Shown here piece after piece: positions 29,253-37,794 of a DNA stretch of 64,000 bases. The stretch spans positions 3,534,001 to 3,598,000 of the forward strand of contig NZ_JALLPK010000001.1 of the NCBI RefSeq assembly GCF_023276375.1, written 5' to 3'. Made by a program: the position numbers and the translations under genes. The DNA comes from Halocatena marina (GTDB lineage Archaea; Halobacteriota; Halobacteria; Halobacteriales; Haloarculaceae). The number at the start of each line of letters is the position of its first letter. Position 1 is the first letter of the stretch. Under the pieces are notes generated by a model that saw nothing but the letters and a program-made list of their open reading frames with translations, was not told the origin of the DNA and did not search any database.

Positions 29253-29435
29253 GGGGACGTGGCCAAGCCAGGCATGGCGACTGACTCCAGAGGTCACGCG
29301 CCCGGTGACGAAACTCCAGACAGAGCTGATATGCCGAGCGGGTGGCTGATCACCGCTCGCGATGACGACCCTCTGGAGTACCGAGGCGAGATCGGAGATA
29401 TCAGTCGATCGGGGGTTCAAATCCCTCCGTCCCCA
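29253..29435 (+). tRNA. tRNA-Trp (CCA anticodon) with a 109-nt intron
   Basis: The acceptor stem GGGGACG (29253-29259) pairs perfectly with CGTCCCC (29428-29434), and A29435 is the discriminator; CCA is not encoded. The D-stem is GCCA/TGGC, the anticodon stem ACTGA (29280-29284) pairs with TCAGT (29401-29405), the anticodon is CCA at 29287-29289 and the T-arm is GGGGG-TTCAAAT-CCCTC. The intron at 29291-29399 lies after position 37, the canonical site. Its bulge-helix-bulge is complete: CTCC (29285-29288) pairs with GGAG (29394-29397), flanked by three-base bulges AG^A and AT^A. dinB follows 88 bases later. Confidence 0.97.
29291..29399 (+). ncRNA. tRNA-Trp intron carrying two box C/D 2'-O-methylation guides
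   Basis: Two box C copies, GTGACGA (29305-29311) and ATGACGA (29362-29368), alternate with two box D copies, both CCGA (29334-29337 and 29381-29384). The second guide (29370-29379) is a 10-base perfect complement of positions 31-37 plus three intron bases, and its fifth base before box D (G29376) faces C34. The first guide pairs GCTGATAT (29325-29332) with the 3' splice region, and A29329, again fifth before box D, faces U39. Haloferax tRNA-Trp introns are known to guide C34 and U39 methylation; the match here is read directly from the sequence. Confidence 0.85.
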
Positions 29436-29523
29436 TTCTTATCGAAATCGTTTATCCCCGAGTGTTCACTTTCACTGCGGACTGGACAAGTACAAACCGA
29501 CCCCGATGCTATCGGCGTATAGC

Positions 29524-30759
29524 ATGAGTGGCGCGCGCCTTCCAGGAGCGCCGACGCGCGAGGATCGGATCGTCCTTCACGTCGACATGGATTGTTTTTA
29601 TGCCGCCTGCGAACGCCGCCGTGACCCAGATCTCGAAGGCGAGCCTGTCGTCGTCGGAATGGGCTATGAGTCGGGGGAATCTCACGGCGCAGTTGCAACT
29701 GCGAGCTACGAGGCGCGTGAATACGGCGTCGAAAGCGCACAAGCAATCTCACAAGCACTCGATCTCCTCCCTCGCACAAGAGACGACGACGGTCCTGTCG
29801 GCCACTACCGGCAAGTGGATATGGCACATTACGAGACTGTGAGTCAGGAGGTGAAAGCGGTGCTCTGCGAGGTTGCAGACACCGTTCGTGCGGTCAGCAT
29901 CGACGAAGCGTATCTCGACGTGACTGATCGACTTGGGTGGACGGGCGCAGCGGTGTTCGCCAGAAATCTGAAAGCGCAGATTCGAGAAGAGGCGGGCGTT
30001 CCGGCGAGCATCGGTGTCGCTCCGAATATGAGCACCGCAAAGGTAGCGAGCGATTACGACAAACCCGACGGCGTTGTCGTCGTTCCTCCCGACGACGTGC
30101 GCTCGTTTTTGGCACCGCTTTCACTCGAAGAACTCCACGGCATCGGTCCCGTCACTGCGCGTGCGCTGCGATCGATGGGAATCGAGACGATCGGTGATCT
30201 GGCGAGCGCCGACCGGGGACGACTCGTCGATCAGTTCGGAGAGCGGGGACGTGAGATTCACGACCACGCACGGGGACACGACGATCGGGAAGTCGAGCCT
30301 GTCGGACAGCCAAAGAGCCTCTCGAACGAGTCGGCGTTCACCGAACCGACAGACGACGCCGACCGGATCGCTGATCGACTGGTGACGCTCGCTGAGGAGG
30401 TCACGACTCGCGCGTCGACCCGTGAGATACTCTATAAAACGATCGGAATCAAAGTTGTGACTCCACCATTCGATGTCCATACGCGAGCGCGCTCGTTGTC
30501 TGGTCCCGTAGACGACGCTGCCCTCGTCGAAACGATCGCACTCGACCTCATCGAGGAGTTCGAGGAACAAGCTATTCGAAAACTCGGTGTCCGTGTTTCG
30601 AATCTTGCGTTCGTCGAAGAAGACCAATCTAGTCTGGACGAATGGAATCGCAATTGTTCGAACGACCAACAAACCAACGAACCCGAAGCAAATGCTCGCT
30701 CTGATGTCGCTTCGAACGACGAACGAGAGCGCCAGACTTCTGTGTTCGAATTCACCTGA
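29524..30759 (+). CDS. dinB: DNA polymerase IV (Y family)
   Basis: This translesion polymerase has about 411 residues from the ATG at 29524. The palm-domain acids are in HVDMDCFYA (Asp) and AVSIDEAYLDV (Asp-Glu). SIGVAPNMSTAKVASDYDKPDG and the LHGIGPVTARAL helix-hairpin-helix confirm the family. The little-finger domain occupies the C-terminal third. The last 30 residues are acidic and end VFEFT after a variable linker; this resembles no clear clamp-binding box except perhaps TSVFEF. It lies downstream of tRNA-Trp with its own leader. Confidence 0.93.
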   Translation: MSGARLPGAPTREDRIVLHVDMDCFYAACERRRDPDLEGEPVVVGMGYESGESHGAVATASYEAREYGVESAQAISQALDLLPRTRDDDGPVGHYRQVDMAHYETVSQEVKAVLCEVADTVRAVSIDEAYLDVTDRLGWTGAAVFARNLKAQIREEAGVPASIGVAPNMSTAKVASDYDKPDGVVVVPPDDVRSFLAPLSLEELHGIGPVTARALRSMGIETIGDLASADRGRLVDQFGERGREIHDHARGHDDREVEPVGQPKSLSNESAFTEPTDDADRIADRLVTLAEEVTTRASTREILYKTIGIKVVTPPFDVHTRARSLSGPVDDAALVETIALDLIEEFEEQAIRKLGVRVSNLAFVEEDQSSLDEWNRNCSNDQQTNEPEANARSDVASNDERERQTSVFEFT

Positions 30760-30841
30760 TCGTACTCAGAGAACTCGTGGCAGGACGGGTACTAACGACT
30801 GTTCGGCTTATTTCGATCCAATAGAGAGGAAAGCTGCAGAA

Positions 30842-31156
30842 CTATTCGGCACTTTGTGTCACCGCAGCCTTGAGCTTGGTGACCGTGTTTTCAGTGTACT
30901 CCAAACCTGACGTCGTGAATGTATCGTCCGGTGCTTTGTAATAGGCGATGAGCCCCCAGACGAGAATACCGGCTCCCGCCCCGGCCGCTGAGCCGAGTAA
31001 TCCGAGCGAATAGAACGCGACTCCCTGTCCGGAGAGCACGATGAGCGTCGGAATGCTCGTCGTGTGTGGGACGAGCGCATCCTCGTTCAACAGCGTGGGA
31101 ATGAGGCTGCCGATCGCGACGATGCTACCAGCTAAAATAACAATGTCTTGCCACAT
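30842..31156 (-). CDS. Small membrane protein of unknown function
   Basis: The 104-residue protein starts at MWQDIVILAGS. It has three hydrophobic helices (about residues 4-22, 32-48 and 52-72, the last rich in Gly/Ala: LLGSAAGAGAGILVWGLIAYY) followed by a polar C-terminus. A longer start at 31192 is possible but adds non-conserved residues. Uncharacterised; similar short proteins are common in haloarchaea. Confidence 0.6.
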   Translation of the reverse strand: MWQDIVILAGSIVAIGSLIPTLLNEDALVPHTTSIPTLIVLSGQGVAFYSLGLLGSAAGAGAGILVWGLIAYYKAPDDTFTTSGLEYTENTVTKLKAAVTQSAE

Positions 31157-31392
31157 GGTTCTAATTAGGGTTGAATTACCCGGACGCTCCAAAGGAAGCG
31201 AGCGTCCAGGACAGCTACATCACAAACTGAGAGCTTTGTTTGTAGTAAGTGTTTTCGTTCATAGCCTCCTCGAGATGCTGTGTCATATCTCGATCATTTC
31301 CTCATGAACAATCACAATAATGGATGAATTACCAATCGTAGTTTCCACAATGGATTTCAACCAGCGCCGGTCGATAAGCGCAACTTACTCGC

Positions 31393-33045
31393 TCACTCCT
31401 CGTCGCGTAGTTCGGTCCGTCGTATCTTTCCCGTCACTGTCTTTGGAAGTTCGTCTCGGAACTCGATCTCTCGTGGATATTCGTGGGCAGCGAGTTCCTC
31501 TCGGACGTGCTGTTTGATGTCTTCTTTCAGGTCCGTCGACGGATCGTGCCCGTCGCTGAGGACGACGTATGCTTTGACGATATTCCCTCGCTGTTCGTCG
31601 GGTTTCGGGACGACTGCGCCTTCGGCCACAGCGGGGTGTTCGCCGAGCGAGCTTTCGACTTCGAACGGACCGATGCGATAGCCTGCGCTGAGAATCACGT
31701 CGTCAGCGCGTCCTTCGAACCAGAAGTAGCCGTCCTCGTCGAGATGTCCGAGATCACCGGAGAGATACCATCGATCGTCTTCGCCCACGAAACAGTCCTC
31801 GGTTTTTTCGGGCTGCTCCCAGTAGCCAGCGAAGAAACACGGATAGTCCCCTTTCTGAGCGATCACGCCCGTTTCGCCAGGAGCGAGTTCCTCGCCCGTT
31901 TCGGGGTCGACCACGGTAGCCGTTATGTCGGGAAGTGGTTTGCCCATGCTCCCGGGACGAACCTCCATCGTCGGGTAGTTGTTGATGATCATGTTTCCTG
32001 TTTCGGTCTGACCATATGTATCGAGAATAGTGACGCCGAGCACCTCCTCACCCCACTCGACGACGCCAGCGCTGAGCGGCTCCCCGATGCTCAGTGCGTG
32101 ACGGAGATCGGAATCGATGTCTTCGAGCATCTCTTCCCGTTCTCGGAGCATTCGGTAGGCCGTCGGGACCGAAAAGAGGACGCTAATGGGAAACTCATCG
32201 ATGAGAGCAGTCCACATCTCGGGGTCGAACTCCCCCTCGTACGTGAACAGTCGACTCCCCCAGAACCAGGCGCCAAGCGTGTTGATGGGACCAGTCAGCC
32301 ATCCGAGGTCGGCAGTGCTCCAGTAGAGATCGTCGTCCTGTAAGTCCACTGCAAACCGCTGTGTGGCCGCGACTCCCGCAACCCACCGATGCTTGTGTAG
32401 GACGCCTTTGGCCGGTCCCGTGGTCCCACTCGTATAATACAACAGTGCGTTGTCGTCGCCGCTTGTCCGAACCGTTTCGAACGTCTCATCCGCAGCCGCA
32501 ACTGCCTCGTGATAGTCGATGTCGTCCTCGTGACCTCCACCGATAACGATGACTTGCTCGACGCTTGGGACGTCTTTGAGTGCGCTCGCAATTGTTGCTC
32601 GGTTGTCGTCGGTCGTCACGACCACGCTTGCATCACAATCGGATAATCGGTACGCGATCCCGTCTGGGCCGAACCGTTCGTTGACACTGCCCCAGACGGC
32701 TCCTGCTTTGAGAGTCCCGATCATCGCAACGTAGTGCTCGGGAACGCGTGGCATGTACGAAAACACGCGATCACCCGGATCGGTGTGTGCTGTAAGGACG
32801 TTCGCAAAGCGATTTGACTGCTCAGCAAGCTCTTCGAAGGTTAGTTCCTCGCGTTCGCCATCGACTCCCGCGTAGTGAAGCGCCACTCGATCCGGGGTCG
32901 CGCCAGCGTGTCGATCACAGACTTCGTGTGCGATGTTCAACGAATCGGGAGCGTCCCAGTCTGCCTCAGCATAAATATCGCCCCATGTGATATCTTTACA
33001 CGCTGTGTCGTAGTCCTGAAGATTGTGGTCTGTTAGCATCGACAC
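31393..33045 (-). CDS. Acyl-CoA synthetase, AMP-forming (medium-chain/acetate type)
   Basis: This 550-residue ANL-superfamily enzyme activates a carboxylate to acyl-AMP and then acyl-CoA. The phosphate loop is YYTSGTTGPAKG, A5 is YGQTETGNMI, A7 is YLSGDLGHLDEDGY, the hinge is FEGRADDVILSAG, and the catalytic Lys is in TVTGKIRR at the C-terminus. The domain order matches medium-chain acyl-CoA ligases, although the N-terminal segment YDTACKDITWGDIYAE is also like some acetyl-CoA synthetases. Substrate cannot be fixed. An ATG at 33039 is an alternative start. Confidence 0.9.
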   Translation of the reverse strand: MSMLTDHNLQDYDTACKDITWGDIYAEADWDAPDSLNIAHEVCDRHAGATPDRVALHYAGVDGEREELTFEELAEQSNRFANVLTAHTDPGDRVFSYMPRVPEHYVAMIGTLKAGAVWGSVNERFGPDGIAYRLSDCDASVVVTTDDNRATIASALKDVPSVEQVIVIGGGHEDDIDYHEAVAAADETFETVRTSGDDNALLYYTSGTTGPAKGVLHKHRWVAGVAATQRFAVDLQDDDLYWSTADLGWLTGPINTLGAWFWGSRLFTYEGEFDPEMWTALIDEFPISVLFSVPTAYRMLREREEMLEDIDSDLRHALSIGEPLSAGVVEWGEEVLGVTILDTYGQTETGNMIINNYPTMEVRPGSMGKPLPDITATVVDPETGEELAPGETGVIAQKGDYPCFFAGYWEQPEKTEDCFVGEDDRWYLSGDLGHLDEDGYFWFEGRADDVILSAGYRIGPFEVESSLGEHPAVAEGAVVPKPDEQRGNIVKAYVVLSDGHDPSTDLKEDIKQHVREELAAHEYPREIEFRDELPKTVTGKIRRTELRDEE

Positions 33046-33171
33046 ATCGAACCCCGACGGCGATCGTAATATGATTTCTCCCTAATTTCATACTATATTG
33101 TAAGAGGAAATATCGCGGCGTGTCTGACGGACAATTATGGTTGTAGAGGATGACCGGTTGGATGAGAGCGT

Positions 33172-34953
33172 ATGGCAAACGAAGAGATCACCGTCGGGAC
33201 CGTTAGTGATGGCCCGGATGAGGGTGATACTGTCTCGCTTCCGGTCGTTGATCTGCTAACTGGTCGCGGATTTGTCACGGGGAAGTCGGGATCGGGGAAA
33301 TCAAACTCCGCGAGCGTCATCGCAGAGAAGCTCCTTGATCGAGGGTACGCGCTTCTCGTAGTTGACATCGACGGTGAGTACTACGGTCTCAAGGAGAAGT
33401 ACGAGGTGCTACACGTCGGTGCTGACGAGGAATGCGACATTCAGGTCAGTCCCGAACACGCCGAGAAAATCGCCTCACTTGCACTTGAGAACAACATTCC
33501 AATCATTCTCGATGTCTCCTCGTATCTCGATGAGGACGAAGCAGCAGAACTTCTGACAGCGGTCGCCCGCCAGCTGTTCGCAAAGGAGAAAAAACTCAAA
33601 AAGCCGTTCTTACTGATTGTCGAGGAGGTACACGAGTACATTCCCGAGGGAGGTGGTCTCGGCGAGTGCGGTCGAATGCTCATCAAAATCGGTAAACGAG
33701 GACGGAAACACGGTCTCGGGATCACTGGCATCAGTCAGCGTCCGGCAGATGTCAAAAAAGATTTCATTACCCAATGCGATTGGCTCTGCTGGCACCGACT
33801 CACGTGGAAAAACGATACGCAGGTCGTTCGACGAGTTCTCAGCGGAGAGTACGCAGAAGCAGTCGAATCGCTTGACGACGGCGAGGCGTTCGTTCGCTCG
33901 GACTGGTCCGAGAAAATCCGTCCCGTACAGTTCGACCGAAAGCAGACGTTCGACGCCGGGGCAACACCGGGACTCGATGATTTCGAGCGACCCGATCTCA
34001 AACCCGTAAGCACCGACCTCGTCTCGGAACTCGAACAAATATCAGAGAATAAACGACAGCGCGAGGCCGAGATCGAGCGGCTTGAGCGAAAATTAGCAGA
34101 CAAGGAGGCCCGCATCGAGAAACTCGAACGCGACCTCGCCGACGCGCGCGACCTGAGCCGGATGGCTGATCAGTTCGCATCAGCACTGTTCGATCGGTCG
34201 GGACGCTCTCGTGTCCAACTCGAATCAGAACAACAAACGCTCGATGCGTATCCCATGACGCTCCGCGATGTGCGTGGAAGGTCAATCGGCAAAGGTACAC
34301 CGAGGAACGGGAATGGCTACCTGAACAGAGACGAAATAGAAATACTACCGTCACTGTCCGAATCGGAGCCTGAGGCAGCTCCCAACTCCAAACCCCAGTC
34401 TGAGACAGAGTCTGATCCCGAATCTGAGGCAGCATCTGACTCCAATCCCGAATCTGAGGCAGCATCCGAATCCGAAATCGATGCTAACCCTGACGCTGAG
34501 AATGAGTCAGTTGACGAAACGTCCGATACGACCAACTCAGACGGATGTGACGGCGATCTTGATCCTGAAACCGACGGTGTCTGTGACGACGAGAAAGATC
34601 GGAGAGCGGATGAAGAAGACGACGAACGGTTGGTCGTTCAGCGCATCCGGCGATCGATTGCGGATCTCGATCCGGTGGCGCGTGAGATGTTGGCGCGGTA
34701 TCGGAGCGATGGACCGATTTCTCCGGTTGATGCCCACGTCGCGGCGGGTGGGTCGGGAGAGCGGATGATGTCGTACTGGCGAAACAGTGCGCTTCGCCGA
34801 GCAGATCTCATCACGCACGTCGGTCGTGGGCAGTACGCGTACGCGCTCCCCGAGCGTATCGCTGCCGATCACGACGGTCGACTTCCGCCCGAGGAAGTCG
34901 AGAACTGTGTCGCCCGAATCGAGAACGAACTGCTTCCTGATGTGGACGGTTGA
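33172..34953 (+). CDS. HerA/DUF87-like ATPase with coiled coil and acidic linker
   Basis: This 593-residue protein has an N-terminal P-loop ATPase domain: Walker A GKSGSGKSNSA (about residues 38-48), Walker B FLLIVEEVHEY and arginine-rich GKRGRKHGLGITGISQRP. A coiled coil (about residues 290-330, ERLERKLADKEARIEKLER) follows. Next comes a Ser/Glu/Pro low-complexity stretch with a 33-base tandem unit near 34417 and 34450. The C-terminal 100 residues form a predicted winged-helix-like domain (RRADLITHVGRGQYAYALP). The family is HerA/FtsK-like; a DNA-related role is inferred. It is probably cytoplasmic because no membrane segment is visible. Confidence 0.75.
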   Translation: MANEEITVGTVSDGPDEGDTVSLPVVDLLTGRGFVTGKSGSGKSNSASVIAEKLLDRGYALLVVDIDGEYYGLKEKYEVLHVGADEECDIQVSPEHAEKIASLALENNIPIILDVSSYLDEDEAAELLTAVARQLFAKEKKLKKPFLLIVEEVHEYIPEGGGLGECGRMLIKIGKRGRKHGLGITGISQRPADVKKDFITQCDWLCWHRLTWKNDTQVVRRVLSGEYAEAVESLDDGEAFVRSDWSEKIRPVQFDRKQTFDAGATPGLDDFERPDLKPVSTDLVSELEQISENKRQREAEIERLERKLADKEARIEKLERDLADARDLSRMADQFASALFDRSGRSRVQLESEQQTLDAYPMTLRDVRGRSIGKGTPRNGNGYLNRDEIEILPSLSESEPEAAPNSKPQSETESDPESEAASDSNPESEAASESEIDANPDAENESVDETSDTTNSDGCDGDLDPETDGVCDDEKDRRADEEDDERLVVQRIRRSIADLDPVAREMLARYRSDGPISPVDAHVAAGGSGERMMSYWRNSALRRADLITHVGRGQYAYALPERIAADHDGRLPPEEVENCVARIENELLPDVDG

Positions 34954-35051
34954 TAGTCGCTACAGCTCGATATCGGCTCTGACAGATTGTGCGTTGATCG
35001 GTCTGTTTCCGGCCGGGAGGTTTAACAGCAAATGACGAAACTGCTTGCACG

Positions 35052-35900
35052 ATGAGTTCTGAATCAGACAACGAGCCGAGCGGAGCGACCCTCGACTATC
35101 GGAATATTCTCGAACGGGAGATGGAAAGCGCGCTCAAGGAGATTGACCGACCAGCGAAGGGATTGTTTCTCTCGGGATTCTCGGCCGGACTCAACCTGAG
35201 CTTCGGGGCGTTGTTCATGGCGATGGTTCTGACGTTTTCGGGGGGATTTGGCTCTGATCTCACGAAACAAGTTGCGCTGGCCGGCATCTCCGCGATTGCG
35301 TTTCTCTTCGTGGTGATCGGCCAAACAGAACTGTTCACCGCTCACACGACGATGGCCATTCTTCCACTGCTCGATGGTCGCGCCTCAATCGGCGAGGTCG
35401 GTCGTCTCTGGAGCGTAGTGTACATTGCCAATCTGTTCGGATGTGTTGCATTCGTCGGACTGATCGCAGCCGTCGGTCAGCCGATGGGAATCGCCGAGCC
35501 GTCGTCGTTTCAATCGCTCGCAAGCGCGTTACTCGGTCTTTCGTGGTGGGTGACATTCTTATCGGGCGTCATCGCGGGCTGGCTGATGGGGATGGCGACG
35601 TGGCTGTCTGCTGCGAGCCGTGACACGATAGGTCGAATTGTCGTTGTACTGCTTGTCACGGCGACGATCGGATTTGGTCCCTTTCACCACTCGATTCTCG
35701 GAACGACTGAAGTGCTCTCTGGTGTGATATTCGCTGACGGAATCACGATCGATCTGTTCGGTTGGTTTCTCCTTTGGACGACGCTCGGCAATGTCGTCGG
35801 CGGTGGGGTGTTCGTTGGGTTGCTCAACTACGGACACATCGAATTAGCAGGTGAACGACAAGACATTGAGTTCGTCTCTGAATCCAGACCCGACGAGTGA
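35052..35900 (+). CDS. Formate/nitrite transporter family protein (FocA/NirC)
   Basis: This 282-residue membrane channel of the FNT family has six hydrophobic helices, an N-terminal cytoplasmic helix (YRNILEREMESALKEI) and the typical GQTELFTAHTT and GFGPFHHSILGTTE segments, the latter carrying the His of the conserved constriction region. Substrates of the family are small monovalent anions such as formate, nitrite or hydrosulfide; none can be chosen here. The gene ends 12 bases before the restored stop of the disrupted tnpB on the other strand. Confidence 0.9.
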   Translation: MSSESDNEPSGATLDYRNILEREMESALKEIDRPAKGLFLSGFSAGLNLSFGALFMAMVLTFSGGFGSDLTKQVALAGISAIAFLFVVIGQTELFTAHTTMAILPLLDGRASIGEVGRLWSVVYIANLFGCVAFVGLIAAVGQPMGIAEPSSFQSLASALLGLSWWVTFLSGVIAGWLMGMATWLSAASRDTIGRIVVVLLVTATIGFGPFHHSILGTTEVLSGVIFADGITIDLFGWFLLWTTLGNVVGGGVFVGLLNYGHIELAGERQDIEFVSESRPDE

Positions 35901-35942
35901 ACTACCCCACCCTACCGCTCGCCTGATGGCTCGCAGTTGAGG

Positions 35943-35997
35943 GTGTCACCAGAAATCTCCGATTTCTGGTTGCTAACCAGAACCGTTGATTCTGGTG
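35943..35997. repeat. Double-hairpin element, copy A (55 nt), at the 3' end of tnpB
   Basis: On the plus strand this reads GTGTC, hairpin 1 (10-bp stem 48-57/61-70, triloop TCC), linker TGCTA, hairpin 2 (7-bp stem ACCAGAA/TTCTGGT, loop of 7), then G. Copy B at 36774 has the same layout. It is inserted immediately after CAT on the tnpB coding strand, and removal restores an open frame to a stop at 35912. The linker supplies the TAG that now ends the C-terminal tnpB frame. No target duplication is seen. Confidence 0.85.
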
Positions 35998-36773
35998 ATG
36001 GGGCTTCCTGCTTCCAAGACGCGCTTTGCAGGAACCGAATGGATTCCCGTAGGGAGCGCAGTCTCCACAGGCGTTGATTCGGAGCATCCCGCTCCTACCT
36101 GCTTGATACCGCGAGAAAGAATATTCCATGCCGCGTTCCAGTCCCTGTCGGCGGTGAAGCCACACGATGGACAGGAGTGTTCGCGGACCCACAGCGGTTT
36201 GTCGGTTGAAACGCCACAAGCTGCACACTCTTTGGTCGTCCCGGCTGGATCGACGGCCACAAAGTGCGTCCCTTCGCGTTCGCACTTATATTCGAGCAGC
36301 CGAAGGAACGTTCCCCACGCTGCTCCGGCACGGTTCCGCGAGTTACCATCGAGTTCGACCAGACCTTTCGCGTCGAGATCTTCGACCGCGACGAGATCGT
36401 ACTCCCGAGCGTAGTAGTTCGAGAGTTTATGCAAGAAGTCCCGGCGCTTTCGCTTGAGATCGGCGTGACACTCGGCAACGCGACGGCGTTGCTTCTCGCA
36501 GTTGTTCGACCCGTGCTCTTTCCGGGCGAGCTTGCGTTGCTCGTCTTCCAACCGGTCACGTTCGTCTGAAAGGTCAAGCGACCCGACTGCCATCCCATCC
36601 GTATCGTGAACGTACGTGAGAATTCCCACGTCGATACCAACGCAGTTTGTCGGATTCTCCGGTTTCTCCGGGAGGTCGTCGGGTGTCTCGATTCCAAACG
36701 AAGCGAACCACTCGCCGGTCGGCTCCTTCTTCACCGTCACCTGTTTGATCGCGGCGTCGTCGGGCAGCTCGCG

Positions 36774-36826
36774 GTGTCGCCAGAACCTGCGGTTCTGGCT
36801 GCTAACCAGAATCTTCGATTCTGGTG
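36774..36826. repeat. Double-hairpin element, copy B (53 nt), inside tnpB
   Basis: This has the same layout as copy A: GTGTC, hairpin 1 (9-bp stem 79-87/91-99, triloop TGC), identical linker TGCTA, hairpin 2 (9-bp stem 36805-36813/36817-36825, triloop TTC), then G. Stem sequences differ from copy A by paired changes, for example an outer A-T pair in A is G-C here. It is inserted after a CAT codon in tnpB with no duplication, and it shifts the frame. Confidence 0.85.
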
Positions 36827-37246
36827 ATGAAGCCGAAGGGGTATGTCTCCGATTTTCGAGAGTCGCAGGACGGTCCGGCCACTCGTATTCTTGAGTTCGA
36901 AGCCGGACTGTCGGTATGTGAACGATCGGTACTCGTTCGGCGCTTTCCACTTGAGCAGGCCAACCGCACGACCATTGTCCTTCGCGTTTTTGAGCCGTGA
37001 GAGGTTGTCGTACAATCGCTCAACGACGTTCTGGAGTGTCCGCGAATACAGGCTGGCGAGATCAGTCCACCACTCTTTGATCGACGGGAGTCGGTTGATC
37101 TCGCCGTGCTTTGTCGTCCCCTCGGCGCGGTTGAGACGGTAGAGGAAGTGGTTGTACACTTGCCGATACAGATCTCGATGCCGGTCCATCGTCTCACGGA
37201 GAGCGTCGGATGGATCGAGCTTGTACCGGTAGTTGTAGTGCATGGA

Positions 37247-37405
37247 CTACTCGCCGTCGGATGGGTCGGATTCGGAAACACGGACGACTTTGACTTCAGC
37301 CCCGATCCATCGCTTCGGGACGGTGATATGAGCACCGCCACTCCCAAACGGTTTCACGGAGCGGTCGATGACTTCTTCGGCGTCGTCTGTTTCGTACCGA
37401 TCCAT
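37247..37405 (-). CDS. DUF2080 transposon-associated protein
   Basis: This 52-residue protein reads MDRYETDDAEEVIDRS, then KPFGSGGAHITVPKRWIGA, then EVKVVRVSE. The VTVPKRWIG-type core resembles AbrB-like DNA-binding beta strands. The family is found immediately upstream of tnpB in haloarchaeal IS200/IS605-like elements, as here with three bases between stop and ATG. It was missed by length-limited gene calling. A role in regulation or transposition is inferred only from this association. Confidence 0.8.
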   Translation of the reverse strand: MDRYETDDAEEVIDRSVKPFGSGGAHITVPKRWIGAEVKVVRVSESDPSDGE

Positions 37406-37794
37406 TATCCATCTATATAGTAGCCATATAGTTAAACCAACCGATAGTGTGGGCCTGTAGGTCGAGCGTCAAACGTGTCTGAGAACTGTGCGACGGCTGT
37501 ATCCCCTCCCTGCTCGCGTCTCCGGCGCTCGCTGAGGAAGGGGTCTTAGCGCCTCAATTCAGATAAACGAGCGAATGTGTGTACCCTGCACGGATAACGG
37601 TAATCGCAACCAAACGTGGTACGACGGACCGTTTTTAGACTCTGCACCGAAGGGGCACGGCGGTGTATACGAGGTTGATCCGTTGGCGTTTGGTGCCGAC
37701 ATCGATGATCATGAGACACATCGTGTCGCGTGCAGGGTGACTGGGAGTCGCTCAGCCAACGTGTTAATTGTCGTGGCCAAAATATCAAAGTCGA
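37406..37794. other. Gap between the tnpB element and threonine deaminase
   Basis: 389 bases without a convincing gene. Short frames on both strands have no acidic haloarchaeal composition. The stretch at 37540-37568 (GGTCTTAGCGCCTCAATTC) lies near where an IS200/IS605 end might be, but no terminal hairpin partner was found. It may hold remnants of the element's left end. Confidence 0.35.

Larger units (their letters stand above)
35912..37243 (-). pseudogene. tnpB: tnpB of an IS200/IS605-type element, broken by two double-hairpin insertions
   Basis: The coding strand starts at the ATG at 37243. It reads 139 codons to RLH, is interrupted at 36774-36826, resumes in another frame at RELPDDAAIKQ and is interrupted again at 35943-35997 just before its end. 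Removing the 53 and 55 bases gives exactly 408 codons ending SPILNCEPSGER. The RuvC-like catalytic acids remain in VGIDVGIL, LVAVEDLD and TADRDWNAAWN, and the zinc finger CAACG ... CPSCG is intact. The N-terminal fragment stops at 36737; the C-terminal frame spans 36950-35973. TnpA is absent. DUF2080 lies three bases upstream. The product as it stands would be non-functional unless a frameshifted fragment acts alone. Confidence 0.9.

Noticed and set aside
29346..29349. CTGA at 29346 as a box D in the tRNA-Trp intron
   Set aside because: The fifth base before it does not face a tRNA target, whereas the two CCGA boxes place C34 and U39 exactly.
35943..36826. CRISPR array
   Set aside because: Only two similar units, 776 bases apart, each with two hairpins; there are no regular spacers and no cas genes in the window.
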